Positions 46,737-55,961 of a stretch of 64,000 nucleotides of DNA are shown piece after piece; position 1 is the first letter of the stretch, and every line of letters starts with the position of its first letter. Location of the stretch: contig NZ_JASZYK010000001.1 in assembly GCF_030317035.1 (NCBI RefSeq), positions 310,001 through 374,000 of the forward strand. Reading direction: 5' to 3'. The notes below the pieces were generated by a model that saw only the letters and a program-made list of their open reading frames with translations, was not told where the DNA came from and made no database searches. Made by a program: the position numbers and the translations under genes. This stretch comes from Variovorax sp. J22G73. GTDB taxonomy: Bacteria; Pseudomonadota; Gammaproteobacteria; Burkholderiales; Burkholderiaceae_C.

Positions 46737-47845
46737 GGCTGGCCGGTCTCCGCCCCCGCGGCCAGGCCCTTGCCTTCCTGGCGGCGCACCACGTACAGCG
46801 GCCGGCCCTTCACCTCTTCGTAGATGCGCGCGATGTACTCGCCCACGATGCCGGTGGAAATCATCTGCACGCCGATGAAGAACATCAGGCTCACCACGAT
46901 GGTGGTCCAGCCCGAGACCTCGTTGCCGAACAGCAGGTGGTCGACCGTCACGAAGATGCCGTAGGCAAAGGCCGGCAGCGCGAACAGCAGCCCGACCACG
47001 CTCACCATGCGCAGCGGCCAGGTGGTGAAGGCGGTGAGCCCGTCGATGGCCAGGCGCACCAGCCGCCGCGCGTTGAAGCTGCTGACGCCTTCGGCGCGCG
47101 GCGCGGGCGTGTAAGGCATGGCCACCGCGCGAAACCCCACCCACGCGTACAGCCCCTTCATGAAGCGGCTGCGCTCGGGCAGGCTCATGAGCGCGTCCAC
47201 CACCTTGCGGTCCATCAGCCTGAAGTCGCCCGCGTCCTTGGGCACCACGAAGCGGTCGGAGGTGTCGAGCAGGCGGTAGAAGAGCTTGCTTCCCCACTGC
47301 TTGAAGCGGCTTTCGTCGTTGCGCTGCTCGCGCACGGCGTACACCACCTCGGCGCCGGCCAGCCACTGCGCGATCATCTTGTGGATGAGGTCGGGCGAGT
47401 GCTGGAGGTCGCCGTCGAGCAGCACCACGGCGTCTCCGGTGGCCGCGGCCAGGCCCGCGGTGAGCGCGGCCTCCTTGCCGAAATTGCGCGACAGCGAGAT
47501 GCAGCGAAAGCCCGGCAGCTCGCACCAGGCCTGCGCGACGGCGGCGGTGTCGTCGGTGCTGCCGTCGTCCACCACGATGATTTCCCAGCGCAGCTGCGTG
47601 GCCCAGAGGATGTCCTCGAGCCGGGGCAGCAGGTGGCGAAGGTTGGCGCCTTCGTTGAAGCAGGGCACCACGCAGGAGATGCTGCGCGCGTTCGCCGCGG
47701 GTGTGTCGGGCAGGTCGGTGCGCGGTGCGTTCACAGGTGATGCCGGCGACGCTGTAGCCGTGGACGTGGTCGCGGTCTTGTGATCGGCCAGCGCATCGGC
47801 GCCCAGGCCGGCGCGTGCGTGCAGGGTGGTCTTCGAAGAGATCAT
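46733..47845 (-). CDS. ArnC/DPM1-like GT2 glycosyltransferase
   Basis: A 370-residue enzyme. The catalytic domain has VVPCFNEGANL, VVDDGSTDDT and the DGD motif (144-146) in LLDGDLQHSP. Two C-terminal helices (MVSVVGLLFALPAFAYGIFV and TIVVSLMFFIGVQMISTGIVG) are those of polyprenyl-phosphate glycosyltransferases such as ArnC and FlmF2. It would load a sugar on undecaprenyl phosphate. The first 50 residues are a Thr/Ala-rich extension. It overlaps both neighbours by ATGA. Confidence 0.88.
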   Translation of the reverse strand: MISSKTTLHARAGLGADALADHKTATTSTATASPASPVNAPRTDLPDTPAANARSISCVVPCFNEGANLRHLLPRLEDILWATQLRWEIIVVDDGSTDDTAAVAQAWCELPGFRCISLSRNFGKEAALTAGLAAATGDAVVLLDGDLQHSPDLIHKMIAQWLAGAEVVYAVREQRNDESRFKQWGSKLFYRLLDTSDRFVVPKDAGDFRLMDRKVVDALMSLPERSRFMKGLYAWVGFRAVAMPYTPAPRAEGVSSFNARRLVRLAIDGLTAFTTWPLRMVSVVGLLFALPAFAYGIFVTVDHLLFGNEVSGWTTIVVSLMFFIGVQMISTGIVGEYIARIYEEVKGRPLYVVRRQEGKGLAAGAETGQP

Positions 47846-48480
47846 GGTTGCCTCCGCGGAGGAATGGGTGTGGAAGTGGGTGTCGACGTGCGTGTCGTGA
47901 CTGCCGTGGCCGCGTTCTCCATGTCGCGCGAGCGGCCGGCTTGCGACGTCGGAAAAGAAAGGAAGCGGTGCGCGAGCCATTGCGCGCTGCGCAGCGCGCC
48001 CGCCACCAGCCCGCCGAGCAGCAGACCGGCGACGATGTCGAGCGGAAAATGCACGCCCACGTACACGCGCGCCCAGCCCGTCACCGCCGCCAGCACCAGC
48101 AGCGGCGCGCACAGCCAGCGCAGGCTGGGCCGCAGCGCGAAGGCCAGCGCCACCATGAACATGACCGACGCATGCGTGCTCGGCAGCGAGCCGCGGCCCG
48201 CGTGCGCGATGTAGGCGGGCGCCAGGCCCAGCACGAAGGGGCGCGGCACGTCGAGCGACATGGCGATGCTGTGCGCCAGCAGCGACGTGAGGCCCGCGGC
48301 CGCCGCCACCACGAACAGCCAGGCACGGTCGTCCGGCTGGCGCCACAGCGCCAGCGTGACGACGCCCGCGCTCAGCCAGCTGCCCCACAGCGCGAAGTCC
48401 GACGCCACGGACAGCACCCACGGCGTGGGATAGCTGCCGGCGGTAAGCCATTGGAAGAGGGCGACGTTCAGCATGTTCAT
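47842..48480 (-). CDS. PAP2-family membrane phosphatase
   Basis: A 212-residue protein with about six helices. Motifs are DVPRPFVLG, GRGSLPSTHAS (His103) and GWARVYVGVHFPLDIVAG (Arg138, His144, Asp148), the PAP2 set. It could recycle undecaprenyl pyrophosphate or trim lipid A phosphate for the downstream sugar transfer. It is the first gene of the four-gene operon. The C-terminus is a Thr/Pro/Ser-rich tail. Confidence 0.86.
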   Translation of the reverse strand: MNMLNVALFQWLTAGSYPTPWVLSVASDFALWGSWLSAGVVTLALWRQPDDRAWLFVVAAAAGLTSLLAHSIAMSLDVPRPFVLGLAPAYIAHAGRGSLPSTHASVMFMVALAFALRPSLRWLCAPLLVLAAVTGWARVYVGVHFPLDIVAGLLLGGLVAGALRSAQWLAHRFLSFPTSQAGRSRDMENAATAVTTRTSTPTSTPIPPRRQP

Positions 48481-48730
48481 GGGGTGACCCCCGGCAGGCA
48501 AGTGAAGAAAACGGGCGCGCGACGGCACCCGGCGCGGCGCGCGCACCAGACAAAGCGGGACATGGTCGAACCTTCAGTCGAAGAGAGGAGGGGCCTCGCT
48601 GCGCGCGATCACCCAGCCGTCATGCCGCCGTCACACAGCCTGCGCGATACGGTGCAGGCGGGGCGGCAAGGCGCGGGTTGGCGCGGAAGGCGCAGGCGCT
48701 GTCGACGCACGGCGGCGTCGAAATCGCTTC

Positions 48731-49180
48731 TCAGGCGGCCGAAGGTGGGGCCGCGGTGGGCGGCAGGCGCCGCCAGGGCGCCGAGGGGGGCGGTGCGCCG
48801 CCGAGGAACGGCACCCGCTCGGGCGCCTCGCGCACGATGGGCACCGCAAGCCGCGCCACCGCCAGCACCAGCGGCAGCATCGCCAGCACCATGGCCAGCA
48901 GCCCGCCGAGGGCGAAGTCGAAGGCGTCGGGGTGGTCGATGCTCGCGGGTGCCTGCGCGAAGACGGTGGTTTCGTGGTCGGCCGGATGGTCGGCGCGGTC
49001 GTCGGCCTCGAACTGCACGGTGTCGCTCAGGCTGCGCACGCGCAGCATGGGCTCGTCTTCCAGGCCGTCGCAGCGAAAGTGCACCGCGATGAAGGGCTGC
49101 AGAAGAATCAGCAGCATGCCCAGCACGCACCACAGGGTGTGGTGGCTGGCGGCGAACCGTCGAACGCGTGCGAGGAGCAT
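48731..49180 (-). CDS. Hypothetical two-helix membrane protein
   Basis: 149 residues: a helix at about 18-34 (WCVLGMLLILLQPFIAV), an acidic His/Asp-rich periplasmic stretch (ADDRADHPADHETT) that could bind metal, a second helix (LGGLLAMVLAMLPLVLAVARL) and a Pro-rich tail. No family recognised. It lies 250 bp upstream of the PAP2 gene; that gap shows no other gene. Confidence 0.55.
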   Translation of the reverse strand: MLLARVRRFAASHHTLWCVLGMLLILLQPFIAVHFRCDGLEDEPMLRVRSLSDTVQFEADDRADHPADHETTVFAQAPASIDHPDAFDFALGGLLAMVLAMLPLVLAVARLAVPIVREAPERVPFLGGAPPPSAPWRRLPPTAAPPSAA

Positions 49181-49287
49181 GCGCGGATGCTAGGAGCATC
49201 GACTGAACGCAACCTGATCGGCCGGGTCAGCATCCCGCAAGGTTGTGCGCAAGGCCCGTGCTACGCGTGCGGCACGCGCCGCGCTTG

Positions 49288-49848
49288 CTAGAGCACGAAA
49301 GGAATGAAGCGCCGCGTGCCGCGCATGTACGCGCGGTAGTCGTCGCCGAAGTGCGCGATGCACTCCTGCTCGTCGCGCAGCGCCGTCAAGAAGAGCAGCA
49401 CCGTGGCCGCCAGCACCAGCGCCAGCGTGAGCCAGGTGAACTGCTTCAGGAAGGCGCCCCACGCCAGCAGCAGCAGCGCCGTGTACATGGGGTGGCGAAT
49501 GTAGCGGAAGGCGCCGGTCTTCACGATCGACGAGGTCTTCTCGAAGCCGTAGAGCGCAGGGTCGTCGTCGCGCGCCTCGGTGGGCTTGCCCACGGCCTTG
49601 AGCAGGCGCACCGCATGGATGGGCAGCCAGATCGACAGCACGAAGAACACCGACGAGACGATCTGCTTCGGCGAGAACGGGTCGTCGTGCCACGTCGGCA
49701 GGTTCAGCACGATCAGCACCAGCATGCACTCCCACGCGAAGAAGCGGTAGAAGCCATGCGAGCCGGGCTGGCTCAGCGGGCCGCGCGACACATACAGCAG
49801 CGCGGCCGTGCCGGCGACGAACAGGAAGAGCTGGAACCAGAAGAGCAT
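49288..49848 (-). CDS. Isoprenylcysteine carboxyl methyltransferase-like membrane protein
   Basis: A 186-residue protein with four or five helices. TGAFRYIRHPMYTALLLL (His119-Pro120), the Glu in RDEQECIAHFGDDYRAYM and the end RRFIPF match the ICMT/PEMT membrane methyltransferase family, where these residues bind S-adenosylmethionine. The start ATG at 49848 lies 40 bp after paaZ, so it may be the distal gene of the phenylacetate transcript. Substrate unknown. Confidence 0.78.
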   Translation of the reverse strand: MLFWFQLFLFVAGTAALLYVSRGPLSQPGSHGFYRFFAWECMLVLIVLNLPTWHDDPFSPKQIVSSVFFVLSIWLPIHAVRLLKAVGKPTEARDDDPALYGFEKTSSIVKTGAFRYIRHPMYTALLLLAWGAFLKQFTWLTLALVLAATVLLFLTALRDEQECIAHFGDDYRAYMRGTRRFIPFVL

Positions 49849-49888
49849 GGCGGCCGAATTTACACGGCCTTGCCAGCCCTGCGGCCCA

Positions 49889-51949
49889 TCAGGCGCTCGG
49901 CGCGTCGGGTTTCTTCGACACCAGCGTCAGGATGTCGTAGCTGGCGACCAGCTCGCCGTCCTGGTTGGTCACTTCCACGTCCCAGGCCACCACGCCCTGG
50001 CCCTGGCCGCTGGCGTCCTTCTTGTTGCGGTCGATCTTGCGCTTGCAGGTCAGCCGCGCGCGAATGGTGTCGCCGATGCCCACCGGCTTGGTGAAGCGCA
50101 GCGTGTCCAGCCCGTAGTTGGCCAGCACCGGGCCGGGCGCCGGCGACACGAACAGCCCCGCCGCCGCCGACAGCACGAAGTAGCCGTGCGCGATGCGCTT
50201 GCCGAAGGGCGACGCTTTCGCGGCGATCTCGTCGAAGTGCATGTAGAAGTAGTCGCCCGACAGCCCGCCGAAGGCGACGATGTCGGCCTCGCCCACGGTG
50301 CGGCGGTGCGTGAGCAGCGAATCGCCCACGCGCAGGTCTTCGAAGTAGCGGCGGAAGGGGTGCACCTCGCTCTCGCGCACGGCCGCGCCGCGCACGTGCT
50401 CGCCGGTCACGGCGGCCAGCATGGTGGGCGAGCCTTGCACCGCGGCGCGCTGCAGGTAGTGCTTCACCGCGCGCAGGCCGCCCAGCTCTTCGCCGCCGCC
50501 CGCGCGGCCGGGGCCGCCGTGCTTCAGCTGCGGCAGCGGCGAGCCGTGGCCGGTCGATTCGGCGGCGGCCTCGCGGTCGAGCACCAGCAGGCGGCCGTGC
50601 CATGCGGCGGCCACCGGAATGGCCTTGGCCGCGATGGCGGGGTCGCGCGTGACCAGCGTGCCCACGAGGCTGCCGCGGCCGCGGGCGGCGAGCGCCAGCG
50701 CTTCGTCGATACCGTCGTAGGGCATCAAGGTGCTGACAGGGCCGAAGGCCTCCACGTCGTGCGCCGCGTCATGTTCGAGCGGCTTGCGGCTCAGCAGCAG
50801 CGTGGGCGCGAAGAACGCGCCTTCGGCCACGCCGTCGCCCACGGGCGAGAAGCCGTCGCGCTCGCCGTACACCAGCTCGGCTCCCTGCAGCAGCGTGGCG
50901 ACACGCTCGGCCACGTCGGCCTGCTGGTCGCGCGAGGCCAGGGCGCCCATGCGCACGTCTTCGCGCGACGGGTCGCCGGTGACGATCTTGGCCAGCCGCG
51001 CGCGCAGCCGCTCGGCCACCGCGTCCAGGTGCTGGCGCGGCACGATCGCGCGGCGAATGGCGGTGCACTTCTGGCCGGCCTTGATGGTCATCTCGCGCGC
51101 CACTTCCTTCACGAAGAGGTCGAACTCCTCGTCGTCGGGCGTGACGTCGGGCGCCAGGATGGCGCAGTTCAGCGAGTCGGCCTCGGCGTTGAACGGAATC
51201 GACTGGCGCACCAGGTTCGGGTTCACGCGCAGCCGGGCGGCGGTGTCGGCTGAGCCGGTGAAGGTGACCACGTCGGGCCCTTCGAGCCGGTCGAGCAGGT
51301 CGCCCGTGCTGCCGATGACCAGCTGCAGGCTGCCCGCGGGCAGGATGTTCGATTGCACGATGAGCCGCACCAGCGCCTCGGTGAGGTAGCTGGTGGCCGT
51401 GGCCGGCTTGCCGATGCAGGGCATGCCCGCGAGGAAGCTGGGCGCGAACTTCTCGAGCAGGCCCCACACCGGAAAGTTGAACGCGTCGATGTGCACCGCC
51501 ACGCCGCCGCGCGGCACCAGGATGTGCGTGCCCGCGAAGCCGCCCTTCTTGCCGAGCGGAAAGGCCGGGCCTTCGTGCACCAGGTTGCCCGAGGGCAGCT
51601 CGTTGGTGCCGATGCCGGCGTAGGCGCTCAGCGTGCCCGCGCCGCCTTCGATGTCGATCCAGCTGTCGGCGCGCGTGGCGCCGGTGTGAGCCGAGATGGC
51701 GTAGAGCGTTTCCTTGTTCGCGGCCAGGTACTTGGCCAGCGCCTTCAGGCGCTCGGCGCGCTGCTGGAAGTCGAGTGCCATGAGCGCGGGGATGCCGGTG
51801 CGGCGCGCGTACTGCAGCGCCTCGGCGAAGTCGATGGCCTCGGCATGCGTGCTGGCCACGGGCTGGCCGTTGACGGCGCTGCGCAGCTGCTGGGCCGCCT
51901 GCTGGCCGATCCAGCGGCCGGCGATGTAGCTTTGGAGGGTGGTGGTCAT
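49889..51949 (-). CDS. paaZ: Oxepin-CoA hydrolase / 3-oxo-5,6-dehydrosuberyl-CoA semialdehyde dehydrogenase PaaZ
   Basis: A 686-residue fusion. Residues 1-525 form an aldehyde dehydrogenase with Glu256 (FNAEADSLN) and Cys295 (AGQKCTAIRR), the same numbers as in E. coli PaaZ. Residues 540-686 form a MaoC-like hydratase (FGGLSGDYFYMHFDE, GKRIAHGYF) that opens the oxepin ring. The longer upstream reading to 52027 is made of family A repeat sequence and is rejected; the ATG at 51949 matches the family. It is separated from paaE by the Liv-type genes, but on the same strand. Confidence 0.95.
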   Translation of the reverse strand: MTTTLQSYIAGRWIGQQAAQQLRSAVNGQPVASTHAEAIDFAEALQYARRTGIPALMALDFQQRAERLKALAKYLAANKETLYAISAHTGATRADSWIDIEGGAGTLSAYAGIGTNELPSGNLVHEGPAFPLGKKGGFAGTHILVPRGGVAVHIDAFNFPVWGLLEKFAPSFLAGMPCIGKPATATSYLTEALVRLIVQSNILPAGSLQLVIGSTGDLLDRLEGPDVVTFTGSADTAARLRVNPNLVRQSIPFNAEADSLNCAILAPDVTPDDEEFDLFVKEVAREMTIKAGQKCTAIRRAIVPRQHLDAVAERLRARLAKIVTGDPSREDVRMGALASRDQQADVAERVATLLQGAELVYGERDGFSPVGDGVAEGAFFAPTLLLSRKPLEHDAAHDVEAFGPVSTLMPYDGIDEALALAARGRGSLVGTLVTRDPAIAAKAIPVAAAWHGRLLVLDREAAAESTGHGSPLPQLKHGGPGRAGGGEELGGLRAVKHYLQRAAVQGSPTMLAAVTGEHVRGAAVRESEVHPFRRYFEDLRVGDSLLTHRRTVGEADIVAFGGLSGDYFYMHFDEIAAKASPFGKRIAHGYFVLSAAAGLFVSPAPGPVLANYGLDTLRFTKPVGIGDTIRARLTCKRKIDRNKKDASGQGQGVVAWDVEVTNQDGELVASYDILTLVSKKPDAPSA

Positions 51950-51982
51950 GGTGCGTGTGTCCTTTGACGGTGTGTTGCCTTG

Positions 51983-52096
51983 CTCCTTCCCCCTCTGGGG
52001 GAAGGCGGGGATGGGGGCAAGCGGCACTGGTTCGGCGCGGTGCGTTGTCGGGCGCCGCGTGCCCCCACCCCAACCCTCCCCCGGAAGGGGAGGGAG
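51983..52096. repeat. 114 bp nested palindromic repeat (family A), copy between livF and paaZ
   Basis: CTCCTTCCCC-CTCT-GGGGGAAGG on one side and CCCTCCCCCGGAAGGGGAGGG on the other, with GGGGATGGGGGC and GCCCCCACCCC inside. It has the same 114 bp length as the copies at 13034 and 13197. It lies between livF and paaZ in the presumed operon, where it may attenuate or stabilise the transcript. Confidence 0.75.
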
Positions 52097-52106
52097 AAAA
52101 ACCGGG

Positions 52107-52838
52107 TCACTCTTTCTTGCCGATGCCCAGGTACGTATCGATGATCCGCTGGTCGTGCAGCAGGTCGCGTGCCTTGCCTTCGAGCGCCACGGCGCCCATT
52201 TCGAGCACGTAGGCGCGGTCGGCCACCTGCAGCGCGGCGCGCGCGTTCTGCTCCACCAGCAGCACCGACACGCCGTGCGTGCGCAGTTGCGACACCACGC
52301 GCAGCACTTCGCGCACCACCAGCGGCGCCAGGCCCAGCGAGGGTTCGTCGAGCATCAGCAGGCGCGGGCGCGCCATCAGCGCGCGGCCGATGGCCAGCAT
52401 CTGGCGCTCGCCGCCCGAGAGCGTGGAGGCCATCTGCGGGCGGCGCTCCTTCAGGCGCGGAAAGATCTCGAAGATCTCGTCCATGCGCGCGCGCTGGTCG
52501 CGCTTGCCCTTGCGCCATTGGTAGAAGCCGCCGAGCAGCAGGTTGTCTTCGACCGACATCTCGCCGAACAGCTCGCGCCGCTCGGGCACCAGGGCCACGC
52601 CACGCGCCACCATGGTCTCCACGCCGGGCCGCGCGATGCGCTCGCCGTTCAGCGAAAGCTGGCCGGTGGAAGGCAGCAGGCCCATGGCCGCGCACAGCAG
52701 CGTGGTCTTGCCCGCGCCGTTGGGGCCGATGACGGTGACGATCTCGCCTTCGTTCACCTGCAGGCGCACGCTGTGCACCGCTTCGACGGTGCGGTAGGCG
52801 ACGCAGAACGCGTCGAGTTGAAGCAGGGGGTGGCTCAT
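52107..52838 (-). CDS. livF: Branched-chain-type ABC transporter ATPase LivF
   Basis: A 243-residue ATPase. Walker A GPNGAGKTT is at about 38-46, the signature LSGGERQ at 140-146 and Walker B LLMLDEP at 160-166; VPERRELFGEMSVEDNL is typical of LivF. It overlaps the livMG stop by 4 bp. With LivK, LivH and LivMG it completes a HAAT-family importer whose position in the paa operon suggests aromatic-acid uptake. Confidence 0.93.
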   Translation of the reverse strand: MSHPLLQLDAFCVAYRTVEAVHSVRLQVNEGEIVTVIGPNGAGKTTLLCAAMGLLPSTGQLSLNGERIARPGVETMVARGVALVPERRELFGEMSVEDNLLLGGFYQWRKGKRDQRARMDEIFEIFPRLKERRPQMASTLSGGERQMLAIGRALMARPRLLMLDEPSLGLAPLVVREVLRVVSQLRTHGVSVLLVEQNARAALQVADRAYVLEMGAVALEGKARDLLHDQRIIDTYLGIGKKE

Positions 52839-54736
52839 CGTGCGTCTTCCAGCAGTTCGTCGTCGGCGCCGCCCAGGTAGGCCTCGAGCACGCGCGGGTT
52901 GGCCTGCACTTCGGCCGGCGTGCCGGTGGCGATGACGGTGCCGAACTCGAGCACCGTGATGCGGTCGGCCAGGTTCATCACGAACTCCATGTCGTGCTCC
53001 ACCACCAGGATGCCCAGGCCTTCGGCGCGCAGCTGGCTCAGCAGCACCGAGAGGGCGCGTTTTTCAAGATGGCGCAGGCCGGCGGCGGGTTCGTCCAGCA
53101 GCAGCACCGAAGGCTGGCCGGCCAGCGCGCGGGCGATCTCGACCACGCGTTGCTGCCCCAGCGAGAGCGACGCGGCGGGCGTGTCGGCATGCGCGCCGAG
53201 GCCGCAGCGTTCGATCTGCTTGCGGGCCTCGGCCATCAGCGCGGCTTCTTCCGGGCGGTCGAGCCGCAGGGCGGCCGCGAGCCAGCCGCGCCTGGCGCGC
53301 AGGTGGGCGCCCAGCGCCACGTTCTCGAGCACGCTGCGCTGCCCCAGCAGGCGCACGTGCTGGAAGGTGCGGCCCAGGCCGCGCGCGGCGAAGGCACGCG
53401 AGGGCTTGCCCGACATGGCCTCGCCCACCAGGCGCACTTCGCCCGAGCTCGGGTCGTCCACGCCGGAGATCATGTTGAAGAAGGTGCTCTTGCCGGCGCC
53501 GTTCGGGCCGATGAGCGCGTGGATCTCCCCGGCCTTCAGCGTCATGGAGATTTCATTGTTCGCCACCAGGCCGCCGAAGCGCTTGCTCACGGTGTCGGCC
53601 TGCAGCAGCAGCGTGCCGGTGGCGGGCAGCGTGCGCTGCGCCAGCTGTGCCTGCGTGGACACCACGGGCCCGGCGCCCGCCGGCTTGGGCACGGCGCGCA
53701 CCCAGCGTCTCGCCAGCCGCGCCACCGTGGGCCACAGGCCGTCGGAGAAGCGCTGCAGCACGAACAGCATCAGCAGGCCGAACACGATCACCTCGAAGTT
53801 GCCGCTGGTGCCCAGCAGCGCGGGCAGCAGGTCTTGCAGCTTCTCTTTCAGCAGCGTGATCAGCGTGGCGCCCAGCACCGCGCCCCACAGGTGGCCCGCG
53901 CCGCCGACCACTGCCATGAACAGCAGCTCGATGCCGATGTTCAGGTTGAAGGGCGTCGGGTTCACGAAGCGCTGCATGTGCGCGTAGAGCCAGCCCGACA
54001 CCGCCGCCAGCAGCGCGGCCAGCACGAAGAGCTTGATGCGGTGGCGTGCCGTGTCGACGCCCATCGACTCGGCCATGAGCCGCCCGCCCTTGAGCGCGCG
54101 GATGGCGCGGCCTTCGCGCGAGTCGAGCAGGTTGTGCAGCGCCCACAGCGCCAGCAGCAGCACCGCCCAGATCACCACGCCCAGCATGCGCGGCGTGGCC
54201 AGCGACACGCCCGCGATGACCAGCGGCGGCACGCCGGTGATGCCGGTCTGCCCGCCCAGGAAGTCCATGTTGCCCAGCAGGTAGTACAGGCTCAGGCCCC
54301 AGGCGATGGTGCACAGCGGCAGGTAGTGGCCCTGCAGCTTGAGCGTGACCGCGCCCAGCATCCAGGCCAGCGCGAAGGTGAAGACCAGGCCCAGCAGCAG
54401 GCCGGCCCATGGCAGCAGCGCGGGGCTCGCCGCCGCGCCGAGCCAGCCCGCGGCCACGGGCGAGGTGCAGATCCACGCGGTGGCATACGCGCCCATGCCG
54501 ACGAAGGCGGCCTGGCCGAAGGAGGTCATGCCGCCCACGCCGGTCAGCATGACCAGGCCCGCGGCCACCAGCGCGTACAGGCCGATGTTGGCGAGCACCG
54601 ACACGGTGAACTCGGGCAGGAAGCCCCAGGCCAATGCCAGCAGCACCACGCACGCCAGCGTGAGCTGGCGCGGCGTGACCAGCGGCTTGCCTTCGGGCGG
54701 GGTGTTCACGGCAACGGGGTTCGAAGACGCGCTCAT
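52835..54736 (-). CDS. LivM-LivG fusion: permease joined to ATPase
   Basis: 633 residues. Residues 25-330 form the LivM permease (GGMTSFGQAAFVGMGAYATAW, GRAIRALKGGRLMAESMGVD, IGIELLFMAVVGGAGHLWG). A Pro/Ala/Gln linker (350-375) leads to the LivG ATPase, with Walker A GPNGAGKST (410-418), LSLGQQR signature and VLLLDEP. Normal length for separate LivM is about 330 and LivG about 255, so both halves look complete. Fused forms occur in Burkholderiales. Overlaps livH and livF by ATGA. Confidence 0.92.
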   Translation of the reverse strand: MSASSNPVAVNTPPEGKPLVTPRQLTLACVVLLALAWGFLPEFTVSVLANIGLYALVAAGLVMLTGVGGMTSFGQAAFVGMGAYATAWICTSPVAAGWLGAAASPALLPWAGLLLGLVFTFALAWMLGAVTLKLQGHYLPLCTIAWGLSLYYLLGNMDFLGGQTGITGVPPLVIAGVSLATPRMLGVVIWAVLLLALWALHNLLDSREGRAIRALKGGRLMAESMGVDTARHRIKLFVLAALLAAVSGWLYAHMQRFVNPTPFNLNIGIELLFMAVVGGAGHLWGAVLGATLITLLKEKLQDLLPALLGTSGNFEVIVFGLLMLFVLQRFSDGLWPTVARLARRWVRAVPKPAGAGPVVSTQAQLAQRTLPATGTLLLQADTVSKRFGGLVANNEISMTLKAGEIHALIGPNGAGKSTFFNMISGVDDPSSGEVRLVGEAMSGKPSRAFAARGLGRTFQHVRLLGQRSVLENVALGAHLRARRGWLAAALRLDRPEEAALMAEARKQIERCGLGAHADTPAASLSLGQQRVVEIARALAGQPSVLLLDEPAAGLRHLEKRALSVLLSQLRAEGLGILVVEHDMEFVMNLADRITVLEFGTVIATGTPAEVQANPRVLEAYLGGADDELLEDAR

Positions 54737-55761
54737 TCCTCGTCCTCCACATGATGGCTGTTGAGCGAACGCCACCACAGCACGGGAATGATCAGGGTGA
54801 AGACCAGCACCTCCTTGAAGGGGCTGGCCCAGAAAGAGGCGAAGGCCTCGAGCTGGCCGACCAGCAGCGCGCCGGCCAATGCCAGCGGGTAGCTGGCGAG
54901 GCCGCCGACGATGGCCGCCACGAAGCCCTTCAGGCCGATGAGAAAGCCGGTGTCGTAATACACCGTGGTGATGGGCGCGATCAGCAGGCCCGAGATGGCG
55001 CCGATGAGCGCCGCCAGCGCAAAGCTCAGGTCGCCCGACAGTTCCGTCGGAATGCCCGAGAGCCGCGCGCCCACGCGGTTGATGGCGGTGGCGCGCAGCG
55101 CCTTGCCGACCATGGAGCGCCCGAAGAACAGGAACATGGCAATCACCAGCAGCAGCGTGACGCCCACCACCACCAGCGACTGCCCGCTGACCGGGATGCC
55201 GCCGATGTCGAAGCGCGCGTCCGAAAACGCCGCGGTGCGCGAACCTTCGGCACCGAAGAACAGCAGGCCCAGGCCGACCAGCACGCCGTGCAGCGCGACC
55301 GAGACGATGAGCAGCATCAGCACGTTGGCATCCGCCAGCGGCCGGTAGGCCAGGCGATAGAGCAGCGGGCCCAGCGGCATGATGAGAACGAGCGTGGTCA
55401 GCGTCTGCCCCGTCATGGACGTGGGCTTGAGCAGCAGCACCAGCGCGGCGGCCGCCGCCGGCAGCACCACGCACCATGCGAGCGCGGAGGCCCAGTCGAC
55501 CACCGCGCCGCGCTTCCAGCGCCAGAACTCCACCACCAGCACCGCCGCGGCCAGCGCCAGCAGCAGCCACAGCGTGGCCGGCACGCGGCCGGTCTGCAGC
55601 ATGGCCATGGACAGTGCGCCGAAGGCGACGAACTCGCCCTGCGGGATGAAGATCACGCGCGTGACCGAAAACACCAGCACCAGTGCCAGCGCCATCAGTC
55701 CGTAGACCGCGCCGTTCACGATGCCGTCCTGCCCCAGCAACAGGGCAATCTGCGAATCCAT
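54733..55761 (-). CDS. livH: Branched-chain-type ABC transporter permease LivH
   Basis: A 342-residue permease with about eight to nine helices. GIVNGAVYGLMALALVLVFSV, FIPQGEFVAFGAL and TGFLIGLKGFVAAIVGGLASY are LivH signatures. A segment of about 40 residues (WKRGAVVDWASALAWCVVLPA) is longer than in classic LivH. The ATG at 55761 gives the family N-terminus MDSQIALLLGQDG. Its stop overlaps the livMG start. Confidence 0.92.
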   Translation of the reverse strand: MDSQIALLLGQDGIVNGAVYGLMALALVLVFSVTRVIFIPQGEFVAFGALSMAMLQTGRVPATLWLLLALAAAVLVVEFWRWKRGAVVDWASALAWCVVLPAAAAALVLLLKPTSMTGQTLTTLVLIMPLGPLLYRLAYRPLADANVLMLLIVSVALHGVLVGLGLLFFGAEGSRTAAFSDARFDIGGIPVSGQSLVVVGVTLLLVIAMFLFFGRSMVGKALRATAINRVGARLSGIPTELSGDLSFALAALIGAISGLLIAPITTVYYDTGFLIGLKGFVAAIVGGLASYPLALAGALLVGQLEAFASFWASPFKEVLVFTLIIPVLWWRSLNSHHVEDEE

Positions 55762-55836
55762 ATAAAACCTTCGGGCTCGGCCCTTGTAGCGAGTCAGTGG
55801 GAGCTGCAGGCGCAATCAACCGGTGTTGCTGCCTGG

Positions 55837-55948
55837 CTCCTTCCCCTTCTGGGGGAAGGTTGGAATGGGGGCACGCGCGGCCTTCAGGGCTGCGCGGCGT
55901 CGAGTGCCGTCGGCCCCCACCCCGGCCCTCCCCCAGCGGGGGAGGGAG
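55837..55948. repeat. 112 bp nested palindromic repeat (family A), copy between livH and livK
   Basis: Left hairpin CTCCTTCCCC-TTCT-GGGGGAAGG and right hairpin CCCTCCCCCAGCGGGGGAGGG flank AATGGGGGC and GCCCCCACCCC. It fills most of the gap between livK and livH, the place where binding-protein transcripts are often stabilised by hairpins. Confidence 0.75.
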
Positions 55949-55961
55949 AGAGGACGGGAAC

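Noticed and set aside
51950..52027. N-terminal extension of PaaZ beginning MPLAPIPAFPQRG
   Set aside because: It is the translation of the family A repeat; the ATG at 51949 matches PaaZ proteins and gives E. coli residue numbering.
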